A stretch of DNA of 64,000 bases from Leadbettera azotonutricia ZAS-9 (GTDB taxonomy: Bacteria > Spirochaetota > Spirochaetia > Treponematales > Breznakiellaceae), in the NCBI RefSeq assembly GCF_000214355.1, contig NC_015577.1, positions 1,473,121 through 1,537,120 on the forward strand, written 5' to 3'. Positions 1 through 8,912 of this stretch are shown in pieces (the stretch's first letter is position 1; each line of letters opens with the position of its first letter). The notes under the pieces were generated by a model that was given only the letters and a program-made list of their open reading frames with translations, was not told the DNA's origin and did no database searches. Made by a program: the position numbers and the translations under genes.

Positions 1-438
1 GCTAAAAATTTAAAAAAAGAAGGTAAGAAATTACTTTATCATCCTCATGCCTTAGAGTTTTTTTCATTTGGTGGTGGTTTTAAAGGAATAGATATTATTT
101 TGGAGGAAACTGATCCAGAAGGTTTTTGGTTCTGCCTTGATACTCATTGGCTTGTTGGTGGTGGTGTGAACATAGTAGATTGGCTTTATAAGGTGAAAGG
201 TCGTATGAAAACTATACATTATAAGGATTATGCAATTATAGGTGGTGCAATTAAAATTGAAGAAATACATAAACGTTTTGCGGAGGTTGGAGAGGGGAAT
301 ATAGATTGGGAAAAAATTATTGCCGCAAGTAAAGATATTGGTATCGAATATGCGATTGTAGAACAGGATATTTGTCCAGGGAATCCATTAGATAGTTTGA
401 AAACTAGTTTTAATAACATGATAAAATTTCATGTTTAG
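1..438 (+). CDS. Sugar phosphate isomerase/epimerase-like TIM barrel, 5' truncated by window
   Basis: The frame is open from the first base, so the start lies outside the window; 145 residues remain. They align along their length with the C-terminal half of the next gene: a His in LYHPHALEF, FCLDTHW followed by Gly residues, HYKDY, VGEGNIDW and a final EQD. These are the metal- and substrate-binding strands of the xylose-isomerase-like barrel (AP endonuclease family 2, as in IolE/IolI). Family members isomerise or epimerise keto-sugars or inositol derivatives in the cytoplasm. It ends 22 bases before its paralogue, so the two form a tandem duplication and probably share a transcript. Base composition is very AT-rich. 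The substrate cannot be told from the sequence. Confidence 0.85.
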   Translation, partial: AKNLKKEGKKLLYHPHALEFFSFGGGFKGIDIILEETDPEGFWFCLDTHWLVGGGVNIVDWLYKVKGRMKTIHYKDYAIIGGAIKIEEIHKRFAEVGEGNIDWEKIIAASKDIGIEYAIVEQDICPGNPLDSLKTSFNNMIKFHV

Positions 439-460
439 TTTTTGTAAAGGATGAAAAATT

Positions 461-1276
461 ATGAAAAAGAGTTTAGGTATTCAAATGTATTCAATGCGCA
501 AAAAACTTGCTGAGGTTAATGATCCTAGAATTGTTTTTAGGAAAATAAAAGAAGCAGGATATGATTCTGTTCAAGGTGATCCAAGTCATGGTATGACTCC
601 CAAACAATACAAAAATGCTCTTTCTGATATTGGGTTGTTTCCATTAGTGTATCCTGCATATATAGGAGGGGCAGAAGGGGGAATATTAGGTATTTTACAA
701 AATCCTGATTTTGTTATCAAAGGAGCGAATGCATTTGAAGTAAAAATAGTAGAAGTAGCGACAATACTTAGCGAATATCGTGGATCTGAAGATGATTTTG
801 CTCGTTTTGCCGGATTGATGAATTTGGCAGCTCGACCGCTTGCAAAAGAGGGAATTAAATTATTATATCATAATCATGCATTGGAATTTCATAGATTTCC
901 AAGTGGTAAAACAGGGCTTGATGTCTTAGTCAATGAGACTGATCCTGAATTGGTTGAATTTTGTCTTGATATTCATTGGATGCAGGCAGGAGGTGTTGAT
1001 TCAGCTTTATGGATTAGGAAGCTGAGTGGTCGTATGTCGCTGATTCATTACAAAGATTATGGTATTGAATTAAATGTTCAAAATGCTGGTATCGCACCAA
1101 AGACTTATGAAGCTGTGGGTGAAGGAAATATAAACTGGGGGCCTATTGCAGAGGCAAGTCGTGATGCAAATATTATACATTATGTTGTTGAGCAAGATGA
1201 TAGTAACCGAGATATTTATGATTGTATAACATCCAGTGCAAAATATATTCGGAATACACTTGACTTAATTGATTAA
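461..1276 (+). CDS. Sugar phosphate isomerase/epimerase-like TIM-barrel protein
   Basis: A 271-residue protein of the xylose-isomerase-like TIM-barrel family, close to the usual 270-300 residues. An AAAGGA ribosome site precedes the ATG. Candidate metal ligands are the His residues in YHNHALEF, the Asp in FCLDIHW, the HYKDY motif and the Glu in VGEGNINW near residue 225. No signal peptide, so cytoplasmic. It is the intact paralogue of the partial gene upstream and lies 50 bases before an aldo/keto reductase. Together they look like an isomerase/reductase set for an unusual sugar or polyol, comparable in logic to inositol catabolism. That role is inferred; the fold assignment is firm, the substrate unknown. 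Confidence 0.85.
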   Translation: MKKSLGIQMYSMRKKLAEVNDPRIVFRKIKEAGYDSVQGDPSHGMTPKQYKNALSDIGLFPLVYPAYIGGAEGGILGILQNPDFVIKGANAFEVKIVEVATILSEYRGSEDDFARFAGLMNLAARPLAKEGIKLLYHNHALEFHRFPSGKTGLDVLVNETDPELVEFCLDIHWMQAGGVDSALWIRKLSGRMSLIHYKDYGIELNVQNAGIAPKTYEAVGEGNINWGPIAEASRDANIIHYVVEQDDSNRDIYDCITSSAKYIRNTLDLID

Positions 1277-1326
1277 TTTCTATAATATGTATTTTTAGTA
1301 TAATGATATTAAATGGGGGTTATAGT

Positions 1327-2193
1327 ATGGAACTAAAATCGTTAACTGATTGTTTTTCTTTAAATAATGGTGTTTCAATTCCATGTATAGGTTTTGGTAC
1401 TTGGCAAACACCTGATGGTGATGTCACTGTTAATGCAGTTAAATCAGCAATTGATGCAGGATATCGCCATATTGATACAGCGGCGGTTTATGGGAATGAA
1501 ATTAGTGTCGGTAAAGGCATTAAGGCAAGCGGTATTAATAGAGAAAAAATTTTTGTAACAAGTAAGCTTTTTAATACTGAACATACATATGAGCGAACTA
1601 AGGTTGCTTTTAATAAATCCTTAAAAGATTTACAGCTTGATTATCTTGATCTTTATCTTATCCATTGGCCAAATCCAGTAGATTTTCGTAATAAATGGGC
1701 TGAATCTAATGTAGAAACATGGAAAGCATTTGAAGAATTTTATAATGAAGGTCGTGTCCGTGCGATAGGGGTAAGTAACTTTCATGCTCATCATTTAGAT
1801 GCTTTAACTAAATCTGTTAAGATTATGCCAATGGTTAACCAGCTCCGGTTGTGTCCAGGTGATATTAAGGGTGAGGTAGTAAAAGCCAGTAAGGAACGTG
1901 GTTTATTCATAGAAGCTTATAGTCCGTTAGGAGGAAGTGGCGAAGGTAGTCTTTTAAAAGCACCTCTCCTAATTGAACTTGCGAAAAAATATAATAAATC
2001 TGTTTCGCAATTGTGTGTACGGTGGTGTTTACAATGTGGGTTCTTGCCTTTGCCAAAATCCACATCTACTGATCATATTAAAGCTAATGCTAATGTGTTT
2101 GATTTCAAGTTGTCAGAGGATGATGTTGATCAGTTAAGTCATTTACGAGGATACCCAGATCCATTCCCGCATCCAGATAGTATCACATGGTGA
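1327..2193 (+). CDS. Aldo/keto reductase
   Basis: A 288-residue NADP(H)-dependent aldo/keto reductase of the short bacterial (AKR5-like) type. The full catalytic tetrad is visible: Asp50 and Tyr55 in DTAAVYGNE, Lys80 in FVTSKLFN and His113 in YLIHWP. The C-terminal half keeps the GVSNF strand and a KSTSTDHIKAN segment that resembles the cofactor phosphate-binding loop. An in-frame ATG exists 24 bases upstream, but ATG 1327 is preferred because AATGGGGGT lies just before it. It is the last gene of the AT-rich plus-strand group after the two isomerases. It probably reduces a sugar or keto-acid aldehyde from the same pathway; this is inference. Confidence 0.88.
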   Translation: MELKSLTDCFSLNNGVSIPCIGFGTWQTPDGDVTVNAVKSAIDAGYRHIDTAAVYGNEISVGKGIKASGINREKIFVTSKLFNTEHTYERTKVAFNKSLKDLQLDYLDLYLIHWPNPVDFRNKWAESNVETWKAFEEFYNEGRVRAIGVSNFHAHHLDALTKSVKIMPMVNQLRLCPGDIKGEVVKASKERGLFIEAYSPLGGSGEGSLLKAPLLIELAKKYNKSVSQLCVRWCLQCGFLPLPKSTSTDHIKANANVFDFKLSEDDVDQLSHLRGYPDPFPHPDSITW

Positions 2194-2252
2194 TATTATT
2201 TAATTACAAGGAATGCCCATCTATTCCTTTTCTTCTTTGCTGTACTTCATAG

Positions 2253-2312
2253 GTATTCGTCGATTTCAACCACCCTTGAAAAAATTAGGAGGTGGTTGAA
2301 ATCGACGAGTAC
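2253..2312. repeat. 22-base inverted repeat (long hairpin)
   Basis: The arms 2253-2274 and 2291-2312 are reverse complements over 22 bases with one mismatch, which would be a G-U pair in RNA. The 16-base loop is AT-rich. No T-run follows either arm, so it does not look like a simple intrinsic terminator, although it lies between convergent genes. It could be a bidirectional transcription block, the end of a mobile element or a small-element relic. Confidence 0.75.
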
Positions 2313-2504
2313 GAATATGAGCACACGCCGGGTTTTGGTTTTTTCCTTCTGTATGGCAGAGAAGCTGGAAAGAGGCTATGTCGAGTAATAGAAGCCCGTA
2401 ATATCGAAAATATCCGCTCCCCGAATATATAGGCACAGATCTTTCCATTGCCTATGCTGTGTACACCTTGGCGATTATCAGCGTTTATCATAAAACCCTT
2501 TTTC

Positions 2505-2522
2505 AGAAATCCTCCAGCGGCT
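2505..2522. repeat. 18-base direct repeat, left copy (candidate attachment site)
   Basis: AGAAATCCTCCAGCGGCT occurs here and, identical and in the same orientation, at 12450-12467. There the sequence is the 3' end of the TM2-domain gene. The two copies bracket the minus-strand AT-rich glycosidase/ABC/LacI module. Identity at the end of a chromosomal gene is what site-specific integration leaves behind, but no integrase is visible. Confidence 0.5.
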
Positions 2523-2533
2523 TTCACCAAAAT

Positions 2534-4675
2534 TTAATACTTTATGATAATCATATCATATATATTAATTTTTGGAATGTCTATCGTGATTTTATTTTCA
2601 CGATAATCGAAAGGTAAATCGCTTCCATCGACTGTATGGACTTTTTTTGGAGGCTCTGTTGATTTAATCCAGACCCTAAGATCATATGTTGGTGGTATTA
2701 TTGTATCTTCCCGGGTTTCGATTAAGCCAAATAATTTCTGCTTGTTTTCGGGATCGTCGAATAAAATACATTCGATACTGATCGGGCAATCAGCCCCAAA
2801 CTGAAAATCATCACCGGATAAATATCGAATTATTCCGGCAAATATTTCACTGTGTTGGAAACGATCCGCTTTTTCTATTGGCAGGGCACTCCAAATTACT
2901 TTGCCTTTTCCATATAGGGCCTTGATTATTGCCGGTTGATCGGTATAAATTCCCGGAGGATTAGCATGGATTGTTGCAAAGGGGTAATTGGGACTTTTCT
3001 TATCAATATAATATTTTGCAAGTACATCGGTCGGAAATACCGATGCCGGAACTCCAGGCGGGGTATAGGGTAATACAAGTGTCGCTAATATTTCCCCTTT
3101 AATATTACCTTTTTTTAGTATGGGTGCATGCTCAAACATTATCAGAGGATGCTTTTGTGTAAATAACCCCTGCATTATATTGCTATTATTAGCTGGAGAC
3201 ATATAGGTTATATTTTCATAAGTGTAGCGGTCCCATTCGGCATTAAACAGTTCTTTTAATAATACTGGTGATATGTGGCCACTTATATATACATTTCCAC
3301 CATCACGCAGATAATCAAGAATAAAAGAAGCCTGTTCGGGAAGCATTTCAGGCACATCTGATAAGACAAGAGTTTTATGCTCCTTTAACTGTTCTATTTT
3401 CCAATTATTGATTATTCCATACGGAATATGATGCCGCGCCAAAGAGTCTGAAGCACCCCGTAATGCTATATAATGAGGCATAGTCCCGCCTTCAGGTGTT
3501 CCACCATTTAATGCAGGATCCAAAACGTCATATTCCTTGGCTTCAATATCCATTTTCCCATTAAGATCAAAATATAAGCTTACATCCCAGGTCAATTTAC
3601 CATGTGTAAGGTATGGTTCCATTGGTATAACTTCACCAAATACCTTTCCGATGGTTTTGTAAACAGTATCATCAATTGTCCCAACAGGATCGATTGCATC
3701 TATTAATAAAGGGGCACCATGGTGTAAACAGGTCATCGCGACACATTGACGTAATTGGTCATAGGTTTTAGTTGTTGTATGTTCTGATAAGGATGGGTAA
3801 CAACGGGATGTCATATATTGAAACGGTTGATTTTGAGTAAGGTTATACCATGCTTTACAAGCAAAACTCTGCTCTTTTATTCCTCCATATAAATCCGTCC
3901 CGACATAATCACTGGCAAGAGTAACATTTTCATTATTGGCAAAGCGCCAAAAATTCATCGAACTGCCATATTGATGTTCAACAGATACACCAGGTTTAAG
4001 CCTTTTTGCTTCATTTGTAATTGTTTTGGCAAATTCCCCAATCCATTCATGGCGTAATTTTATAAAAGTTTTCCAATTATGATCTTTCCAGTTAACGGTT
4101 TTTGGTAATTCACCTTTGGCGCCGTAGGTCGGAGCTTCTTTTTCCCAACGTTCTTTACAAGAATCACAATAACAAACTTCAGGCCAAAATGTCATATCAA
4201 AAAAGATACCATCATAATCAAAGTAATCACTAAATTCGGCTATTTGTTTTTTAACGAATTCTAAATAGTCCTTATTATTTGGACAATTTAGCCCATAGCG
4301 ACCGCCATAGTCCCTGGATCCTCTGCCTTTTCCGTCTATCATGCGCCATTTCGGATGCAGTTCATAAGCACGATTATTATAAATAATGCTATAGTAGAGG
4401 ATTGTATTAATACCATCATCATGGCATAAATTAAACAAACGTTTCATTGCATCTTCTTTGCCAATAAAACCTTTATGCATTACTCCGGATTCTGTCGGCC
4501 AATAACATAACCCAACATGAGATTGAACGTAAATCATCGCGGCTGAAATTTTTGCTTCTTTTAACGCCTTAAAATAAACTTCAGGATCAAATTCCGAGAG
4601 AAATGTTTTATCCCAGTCTTCTATATGCATATCCATTAAAGTACGACGAAATTTGGTTTTGTACCACGGTTCCAT
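2534..4675 (-). CDS. GHL6-like glycoside hydrolase family protein (copy 1)
   Basis: A 713-residue protein that resembles the hypothetical glycosyl hydrolase 6 (GHL6) group: an N-terminal TIM barrel followed by a beta-galactosidase-trimerisation-like Rossmann domain (about residues 380-600) and a C-terminal beta domain. The barrel shows a candidate catalytic Asp160 in YDGIFFDMTFWP and a Glu in SVEHQYGSS. Directly after Asp160 comes a CYCDSC cluster (Cys168, 170, 173) that could bind a metal. No signal peptide is present, so it would act on imported oligosaccharides in the cytoplasm. It is the last gene of the operon and a close paralogue of 5925-8054. AAGGAG precedes the ATG. Family assignment is by pattern only and the glycan is unknown. 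Confidence 0.72.
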   Translation of the reverse strand: MEPWYKTKFRRTLMDMHIEDWDKTFLSEFDPEVYFKALKEAKISAAMIYVQSHVGLCYWPTESGVMHKGFIGKEDAMKRLFNLCHDDGINTILYYSIIYNNRAYELHPKWRMIDGKGRGSRDYGGRYGLNCPNNKDYLEFVKKQIAEFSDYFDYDGIFFDMTFWPEVCYCDSCKERWEKEAPTYGAKGELPKTVNWKDHNWKTFIKLRHEWIGEFAKTITNEAKRLKPGVSVEHQYGSSMNFWRFANNENVTLASDYVGTDLYGGIKEQSFACKAWYNLTQNQPFQYMTSRCYPSLSEHTTTKTYDQLRQCVAMTCLHHGAPLLIDAIDPVGTIDDTVYKTIGKVFGEVIPMEPYLTHGKLTWDVSLYFDLNGKMDIEAKEYDVLDPALNGGTPEGGTMPHYIALRGASDSLARHHIPYGIINNWKIEQLKEHKTLVLSDVPEMLPEQASFILDYLRDGGNVYISGHISPVLLKELFNAEWDRYTYENITYMSPANNSNIMQGLFTQKHPLIMFEHAPILKKGNIKGEILATLVLPYTPPGVPASVFPTDVLAKYYIDKKSPNYPFATIHANPPGIYTDQPAIIKALYGKGKVIWSALPIEKADRFQHSEIFAGIIRYLSGDDFQFGADCPISIECILFDDPENKQKLFGLIETREDTIIPPTYDLRVWIKSTEPPKKVHTVDGSDLPFDYRENKITIDIPKINIYDMIIIKY

Positions 4676-4692
4676 AAGTATTACTCCTTGTA

Positions 4693-5907
4693 TTATTGGA
4701 TAATTAAATCAGGATTTTCAGCGAAATGCTTTAAAATGACTATATCTTCTACAGTTGAACAATTTTTAATGATAATCCCCTTCTTTGCGGCTTTTTCCGT
4801 TACAAAGTATTCATCATTGGTCAATTGACCGTAACGAATTAAAGTAGGAGTCTCCAGTTTGTGCCCTCCAAATACGCCATTACCCTGGAGGCAAATAATC
4901 CCATAAGCAGCATTGTCCTTTATAGTAACTGTCCTGCCGGGAAGAACCGTTAACCTCTTTGCGCTCACCTTATTGCATTTATAGCATATCCATTCATCAA
5001 TGTAACCATCTTCTTTCATTTCAGCATATGGTTTTACTGGTTTTGGCTGCATGAAACGGTTTTTATGAAAATCAGGATCGGTATTAATTTCCCAGTCTAT
5101 AACCTCTATAAGATAATCAAAATTACCCTTTTCTTCAGGAGGGCAATCTTTCCATAATAATTCTTCAGAAACGCAATGCTCATAATATAAAACAGATTGA
5201 TACATTGCAAAAACATCGGATGCAAATTGCGGTTCATAAGTACAGAGGCTTCCAGGTGAATGAAGGACTCCAGGAGGGACATCCCATCCGGTATCCAGTT
5301 CAAGCTTAAATGATCTGGAAAGACTCAAAATATTATTATCACCTTTTGAAAAATTTTCTAGGGCATGTTTAACCTGCTGCTTTGTGTTATCAGGATTTAT
5401 ACCAAAAAAAGTGAATGGAAATTCTCCTCCATGATTATTAACCTGGGAAGGAAAGAAATACATTTCTGGTTTTCCAGATTGTCCGACACGGGCAGCGAAT
5501 TTATCGTTGTGATGAATATGATGAGGTAGTGGACCTAGATTGTCAAAAAATTTAGAATATATCGGCCAACGTCCGTATTTTTTATAAAGGACATCTCCGA
5601 TCGCCTCTTCTTTTAAGATTTCAATCGCATCCCTTAATAAAATTTTTTCGTCTTTTTTTTCATCCACTATAATATAACTTAAGCCCTCATCTTCAGTTGT
5701 CTTTGGACCATTTTCGGCATGGGTTGTAGATGAAAACCATCGTTCATCTATAGCTCCACGATCTAGTCCATAGATATAATAATCTGATGGGTGAAGCTTA
5801 ATACGTTTTCCCGGTCTGCAAAAAGATCGGGGAACCCATGTTGGTATTAAATGAAAAACACCATTTCCTTTTTCCAGTGCCTTCTGTGACAACTCTTTTC
5901 TATTCAT
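4693..5907 (-). CDS. Phosphomannose isomerase-like cupin protein
   Basis: A 404-residue cytoplasmic protein with cupin features of type I mannose-6-phosphate isomerases. The zinc-site pattern appears as PHHIHHND (His129, 130, 132, 133) with Glu148 in GKPEMYFF, followed by a GWDVPPGVLHSPG strand near residue 215 that supplies another candidate His. The C-terminal part (about residues 300-400) looks like a second cupin barrel and contains CYKC. Length is near that of type I isomerases, but the N-terminus differs. It sits between the two GHL6-like genes, with GGGAG before the ATG. It probably isomerises, or senses, the sugar those enzymes release; that is inference, and a non-catalytic cupin is possible. 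Confidence 0.65.
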   Translation of the reverse strand: MNRKELSQKALEKGNGVFHLIPTWVPRSFCRPGKRIKLHPSDYYIYGLDRGAIDERWFSSTTHAENGPKTTEDEGLSYIIVDEKKDEKILLRDAIEILKEEAIGDVLYKKYGRWPIYSKFFDNLGPLPHHIHHNDKFAARVGQSGKPEMYFFPSQVNNHGGEFPFTFFGINPDNTKQQVKHALENFSKGDNNILSLSRSFKLELDTGWDVPPGVLHSPGSLCTYEPQFASDVFAMYQSVLYYEHCVSEELLWKDCPPEEKGNFDYLIEVIDWEINTDPDFHKNRFMQPKPVKPYAEMKEDGYIDEWICYKCNKVSAKRLTVLPGRTVTIKDNAAYGIICLQGNGVFGGHKLETPTLIRYGQLTNDEYFVTEKAAKKGIIIKNCSTVEDIVILKHFAENPDLIIQ

Positions 5908-5924
5908 AAAAAACTCCCAATAAA

Positions 5925-8054
5925 TTAAAATTGTAGTAACAACATAGAGTAAAGATGTAAATTATCAATAGGAATTTGGACCTGCTGATTTCCATAAATG
6001 TACTTAACCGGGCTTTTTTCCGGTAGTTTAAGTACTTCTTTAGGAGCAATCTCAGAATAGACCGAGACGGTAAAATTACCTACCGGAATAGTATGAAAAC
6101 CTTCTTGAATATTAATAATTCCTAGAATTTTTACCTTTTTATTGGGATCGCTAAATAGAATAAATTCTATGGGCTCAGGAGCATTGTCGGAAGAGAATAC
6201 AGGGATATTATCTTTTAATAATATTTTAATTATTCCTGAGAAAATATCGCTATGCTGCTCACGCTTGGCGCGTTCTATAGGTAAAGTTGAATAGAAGACC
6301 TTTCCTTTACCGTATTCTGTGAGCATCATTGCAGGTTTATTTGTAAATTTTCCGGGTGGATTGGAATGAATAGATGCAAATTTATGAATTTCATCATCAA
6401 GTTTTTTCTGTATCTCATCAAGTTTTGGGGTTACATTTAAGAAATTACTCCTTGGATTTGGGATTGTATAAGGAAGAGTTGTTGTTCCATATATCTTACC
6501 TATAGGTTTCCCTGAATATATGGGCTGGGGTTCAAACATTGCCAATGGATATTGCTTTGTATACTCATTTCTAAATACGAATGCTCCTTCTTCTGTTGGT
6601 GAAATATAAGTTACCTTCTCATCTGTAAAATTTTCAAATTTTATTTTGAATATTTCTTCAATAAGGGAAGGAGAAGTTCTACCACTTATATAAGCACTAC
6701 CGCCATTAGATATATATTTTTTAATCACACTTAATTCTTTGTCACTCAAAAATGGAATGTCTGAAAGGACGAGTACCTTTACTGTATTATTATTTAATAA
6801 TTCCAATTTCCAGCTGTTTAAAACGGAATAGGCAATATGATGAGCTCGCAAACAATTCCCAGCTTCCAATGCAGATAATTCGGGTGGCGTTGTATTTTCA
6901 GCTGCTATTTGATCAACGGGTATACCGTTAGCCAATGTATCCATTTTTGCGAATAAATTAAAATACAGCCCCACATCGTAAACATGTTCACCTATTGACA
7001 TATAAGGCTCAACTTTCTCGGCCTCGCAGAATATTTCTCCGAATTTTTTATAGACACGATTATCAATGGTGCCTATAGGATCAATAGCGTCAATTAGCAA
7101 ACAAGCACCATGATGCAGATAAGTAAGCATAACGCTTAATTTCAAAAGGTCCATGGATTTGTTGGTTGTATGCTCTGCAAGTGATGTATAACAGCGTGAG
7201 GTCATATATTCAAATGGTTGATTACGAGTTAAATTATAATAAACCTTACAAGCAAAAGATTGTTCGGCAATTCCACCGTAAAGATCCCCGCCCGCATAAT
7301 CGCTAGCCAAGGTAATATTTTCGTTAACCCCAAATCGCCAATTGTGATTAACAACAGTAGAATACTGATGTTCAACAGAACAATCGGGTTTATGTTTTTT
7401 TACTTCCGCTGTAGCGAATTGAGCAAATTCACCCAGCCAATCAATACGCTTGCGTTGAAATTTAACCCAAGCGTGATCGTTCCAATCAACAACGTCCGGC
7501 ATATGTCCACCTATTTCTTTTTCCCATCGTTCCTTGCAGCTATCGCAGTAACAGACCATTGGCCAGAATGTCATATCAAGAAAAATCCCTTCAAATTGAA
7601 AGTAGTCACTTAATTCTTTGATTTGTTCGGCAACGAAATTTCTGTAATCAATGTTATTAGGGCAGCATAGTCCATATCTAGAGCCGTCAAATCTTGAACC
7701 GTGATCGTGGATATTTTTCATTTGCCAGTCCGGGTGTTGCTTATAAGCCCAATTATTATAAATAAGGCTATAGTAAGCTATGACATCCATTCCGGCTCCA
7801 TGGCATTTATCTACTAATTGACGAATTATATCCTCTTTGCTCTTAATACCTTCATGCATTTTCCCGCTTTTTGTAGGCCAATAGCAGAGACCAACGTGGG
7901 ATTGTAAATAAATCATAGGTGCATTTATATTTGCTTCTATAAGATTATCTAAATAATTTTTCGGATCAAATTTGGATAAAAATTCTTTATCCCATTCCTC
8001 AATATGCATGTCAATCAAATTTCTTCTGAATCTGTTTTTATACCATTCTTTCAT
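5925..8054 (-). CDS. GHL6-like glycoside hydrolase family protein (copy 2)
   Basis: A 709-residue paralogue of the gene at 2534-4675, with the same domain order and strongly conserved blocks (DMHIEEWDKEFLSKFDP, SHVGLCYWPT, GIFLDMTFWPMVCYCDSCKE, SVEHQYS, LASDYAGGDLYGG, GACLLIDAIDPIGTID). The candidate catalytic Asp, the SVEH Glu and the CYCDSC cluster are all kept. There is no export signal. GGAGG precedes the ATG and the gene follows the inner-membrane permease gene by 33 bases, so it is translated from the same message as the transporter. Keeping two intact copies suggests different linkages or subsites rather than redundancy. Activity is unproven. Confidence 0.72.
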   Translation of the reverse strand: MKEWYKNRFRRNLIDMHIEEWDKEFLSKFDPKNYLDNLIEANINAPMIYLQSHVGLCYWPTKSGKMHEGIKSKEDIIRQLVDKCHGAGMDVIAYYSLIYNNWAYKQHPDWQMKNIHDHGSRFDGSRYGLCCPNNIDYRNFVAEQIKELSDYFQFEGIFLDMTFWPMVCYCDSCKERWEKEIGGHMPDVVDWNDHAWVKFQRKRIDWLGEFAQFATAEVKKHKPDCSVEHQYSTVVNHNWRFGVNENITLASDYAGGDLYGGIAEQSFACKVYYNLTRNQPFEYMTSRCYTSLAEHTTNKSMDLLKLSVMLTYLHHGACLLIDAIDPIGTIDNRVYKKFGEIFCEAEKVEPYMSIGEHVYDVGLYFNLFAKMDTLANGIPVDQIAAENTTPPELSALEAGNCLRAHHIAYSVLNSWKLELLNNNTVKVLVLSDIPFLSDKELSVIKKYISNGGSAYISGRTSPSLIEEIFKIKFENFTDEKVTYISPTEEGAFVFRNEYTKQYPLAMFEPQPIYSGKPIGKIYGTTTLPYTIPNPRSNFLNVTPKLDEIQKKLDDEIHKFASIHSNPPGKFTNKPAMMLTEYGKGKVFYSTLPIERAKREQHSDIFSGIIKILLKDNIPVFSSDNAPEPIEFILFSDPNKKVKILGIINIQEGFHTIPVGNFTVSVYSEIAPKEVLKLPEKSPVKYIYGNQQVQIPIDNLHLYSMLLLQF

Positions 8055-8087
8055 AATATACCTCCAATAAGTATTTCAATAATATTA

Positions 8088-8912
8088 TTAACCCTTTACA
8101 GCACCGACAGTAAGACCGCTGATAAAGAATCGCTGAGCAAAAATATAAACTATAAGAAGTGGCATCATAGTAATTATTCCGGTACCCATAAGCATATTCC
8201 ATTGGGTTCCATAACGACCCTGGAAAAAAGTAATCCCCAGAGGCAAGGTATACAGAGATAATGTATTAATAACAAGCATGGGCCAAAGAAAATTGTTCCA
8301 TGCGAACAGGAAAACAAATGTTCCCAATGTTGCCAGTGCAGTTTTGCTGAGGGGAATAATTATAGCAATATAGCACAAAAAGTAGCCACCACCATCAATC
8401 TTAACTGACTCTTCTAATTCACCCGGAATGGTCATAAAGAACTGACGCAGCAGAAACGTCCCATAAGCACTGAATAATGATGGTACAATAATTGCTTTTA
8501 AAGTATTAATTAATTTGAGGGTCTTTATTATGGAATAAATTGGAATCATTGTAACCTGAAATGGTATCATTAGCGTAGCAAGATATAGTAGAAACAATTT
8601 ATCTCTACCCTTAAATTTTAGACGGGAAAATGCATATGCGCCTAATGAACAGGTTATTAGTTGACCGACAGTAATGGCAATTGATACAATAATATTGTTT
8701 ATATAAAATTGCCCAAATGGAGCGGCATTCCATAAAGCAATATAATTCTTGAATTGCCAATTCTGTGGAAACAATTTAGGAGGATATAAGAATACTTCGC
8801 TTGCAGGTTTTAAGGATGTTGTAAGCATCCAAAGAAAGGGGAATACCATAATAATTCCCATTATTATTAGAGCTAAATAAATAAAGAAGTTGATGCTTCT
8901 ATTGGTTTTCAT
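8088..8912 (-). CDS. ABC sugar transporter permease, MalG type
   Basis: A 274-residue inner-membrane permease of the carbohydrate uptake type 1 family. It begins with a transmembrane helix (LALIIMGIIMVFPFLWMLTTS) followed by the typical SLKP segment. The EAA loop is recognisable near residue 168 (EESVKIDGGGYFLCYIAIIIPLSK), although EAA is changed to EES and the usual Ala-Gly is altered. The C-terminus GLTVGAVKG is the family signature. Its start overlaps the stop of the upstream permease by one base (TAATG), so the two are translationally coupled. Its ATPase is not encoded here; a shared MsiK-like ATPase elsewhere is likely. Confidence 0.92.
   Translation of the reverse strand: MKTNRSINFFIYLALIIMGIIMVFPFLWMLTTSLKPASEVFLYPPKLFPQNWQFKNYIALWNAAPFGQFYINNIIVSIAITVGQLITCSLGAYAFSRLKFKGRDKLFLLYLATLMIPFQVTMIPIYSIIKTLKLINTLKAIIVPSLFSAYGTFLLRQFFMTIPGELEESVKIDGGGYFLCYIAIIIPLSKTALATLGTFVFLFAWNNFLWPMLVINTLSLYTLPLGITFFQGRYGTQWNMLMGTGIITMMPLLIVYIFAQRFFISGLTVGAVKG

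Larger units (their letters stand above)
2194..2533. other. Intergenic region between convergent genes, with hairpin and possible gene remnant
   Basis: This 340-base stretch separates two convergent AT-rich genes. It holds a long inverted repeat (2253-2312) and one copy of an 18-base repeat (2505-2522). A plus-strand frame from GTG 2292 to TAG 2432 encodes 46 residues (begins VVEIDEYEYEHTPGF) with AGGAGG just upstream but too close to the GTG. A minus-strand frame of about 80 codons also crosses it. I recognise no family in either. The GC content is higher than in the flanking genes. It may be the remains of a gene or mobile element. Confidence 0.35.

Noticed and set aside
2285-2530. Transposase or other gene in the minus frame
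   Set aside because: About 80 codons, no recognisable motif and it overlaps the hairpin; kept only as a possible remnant.
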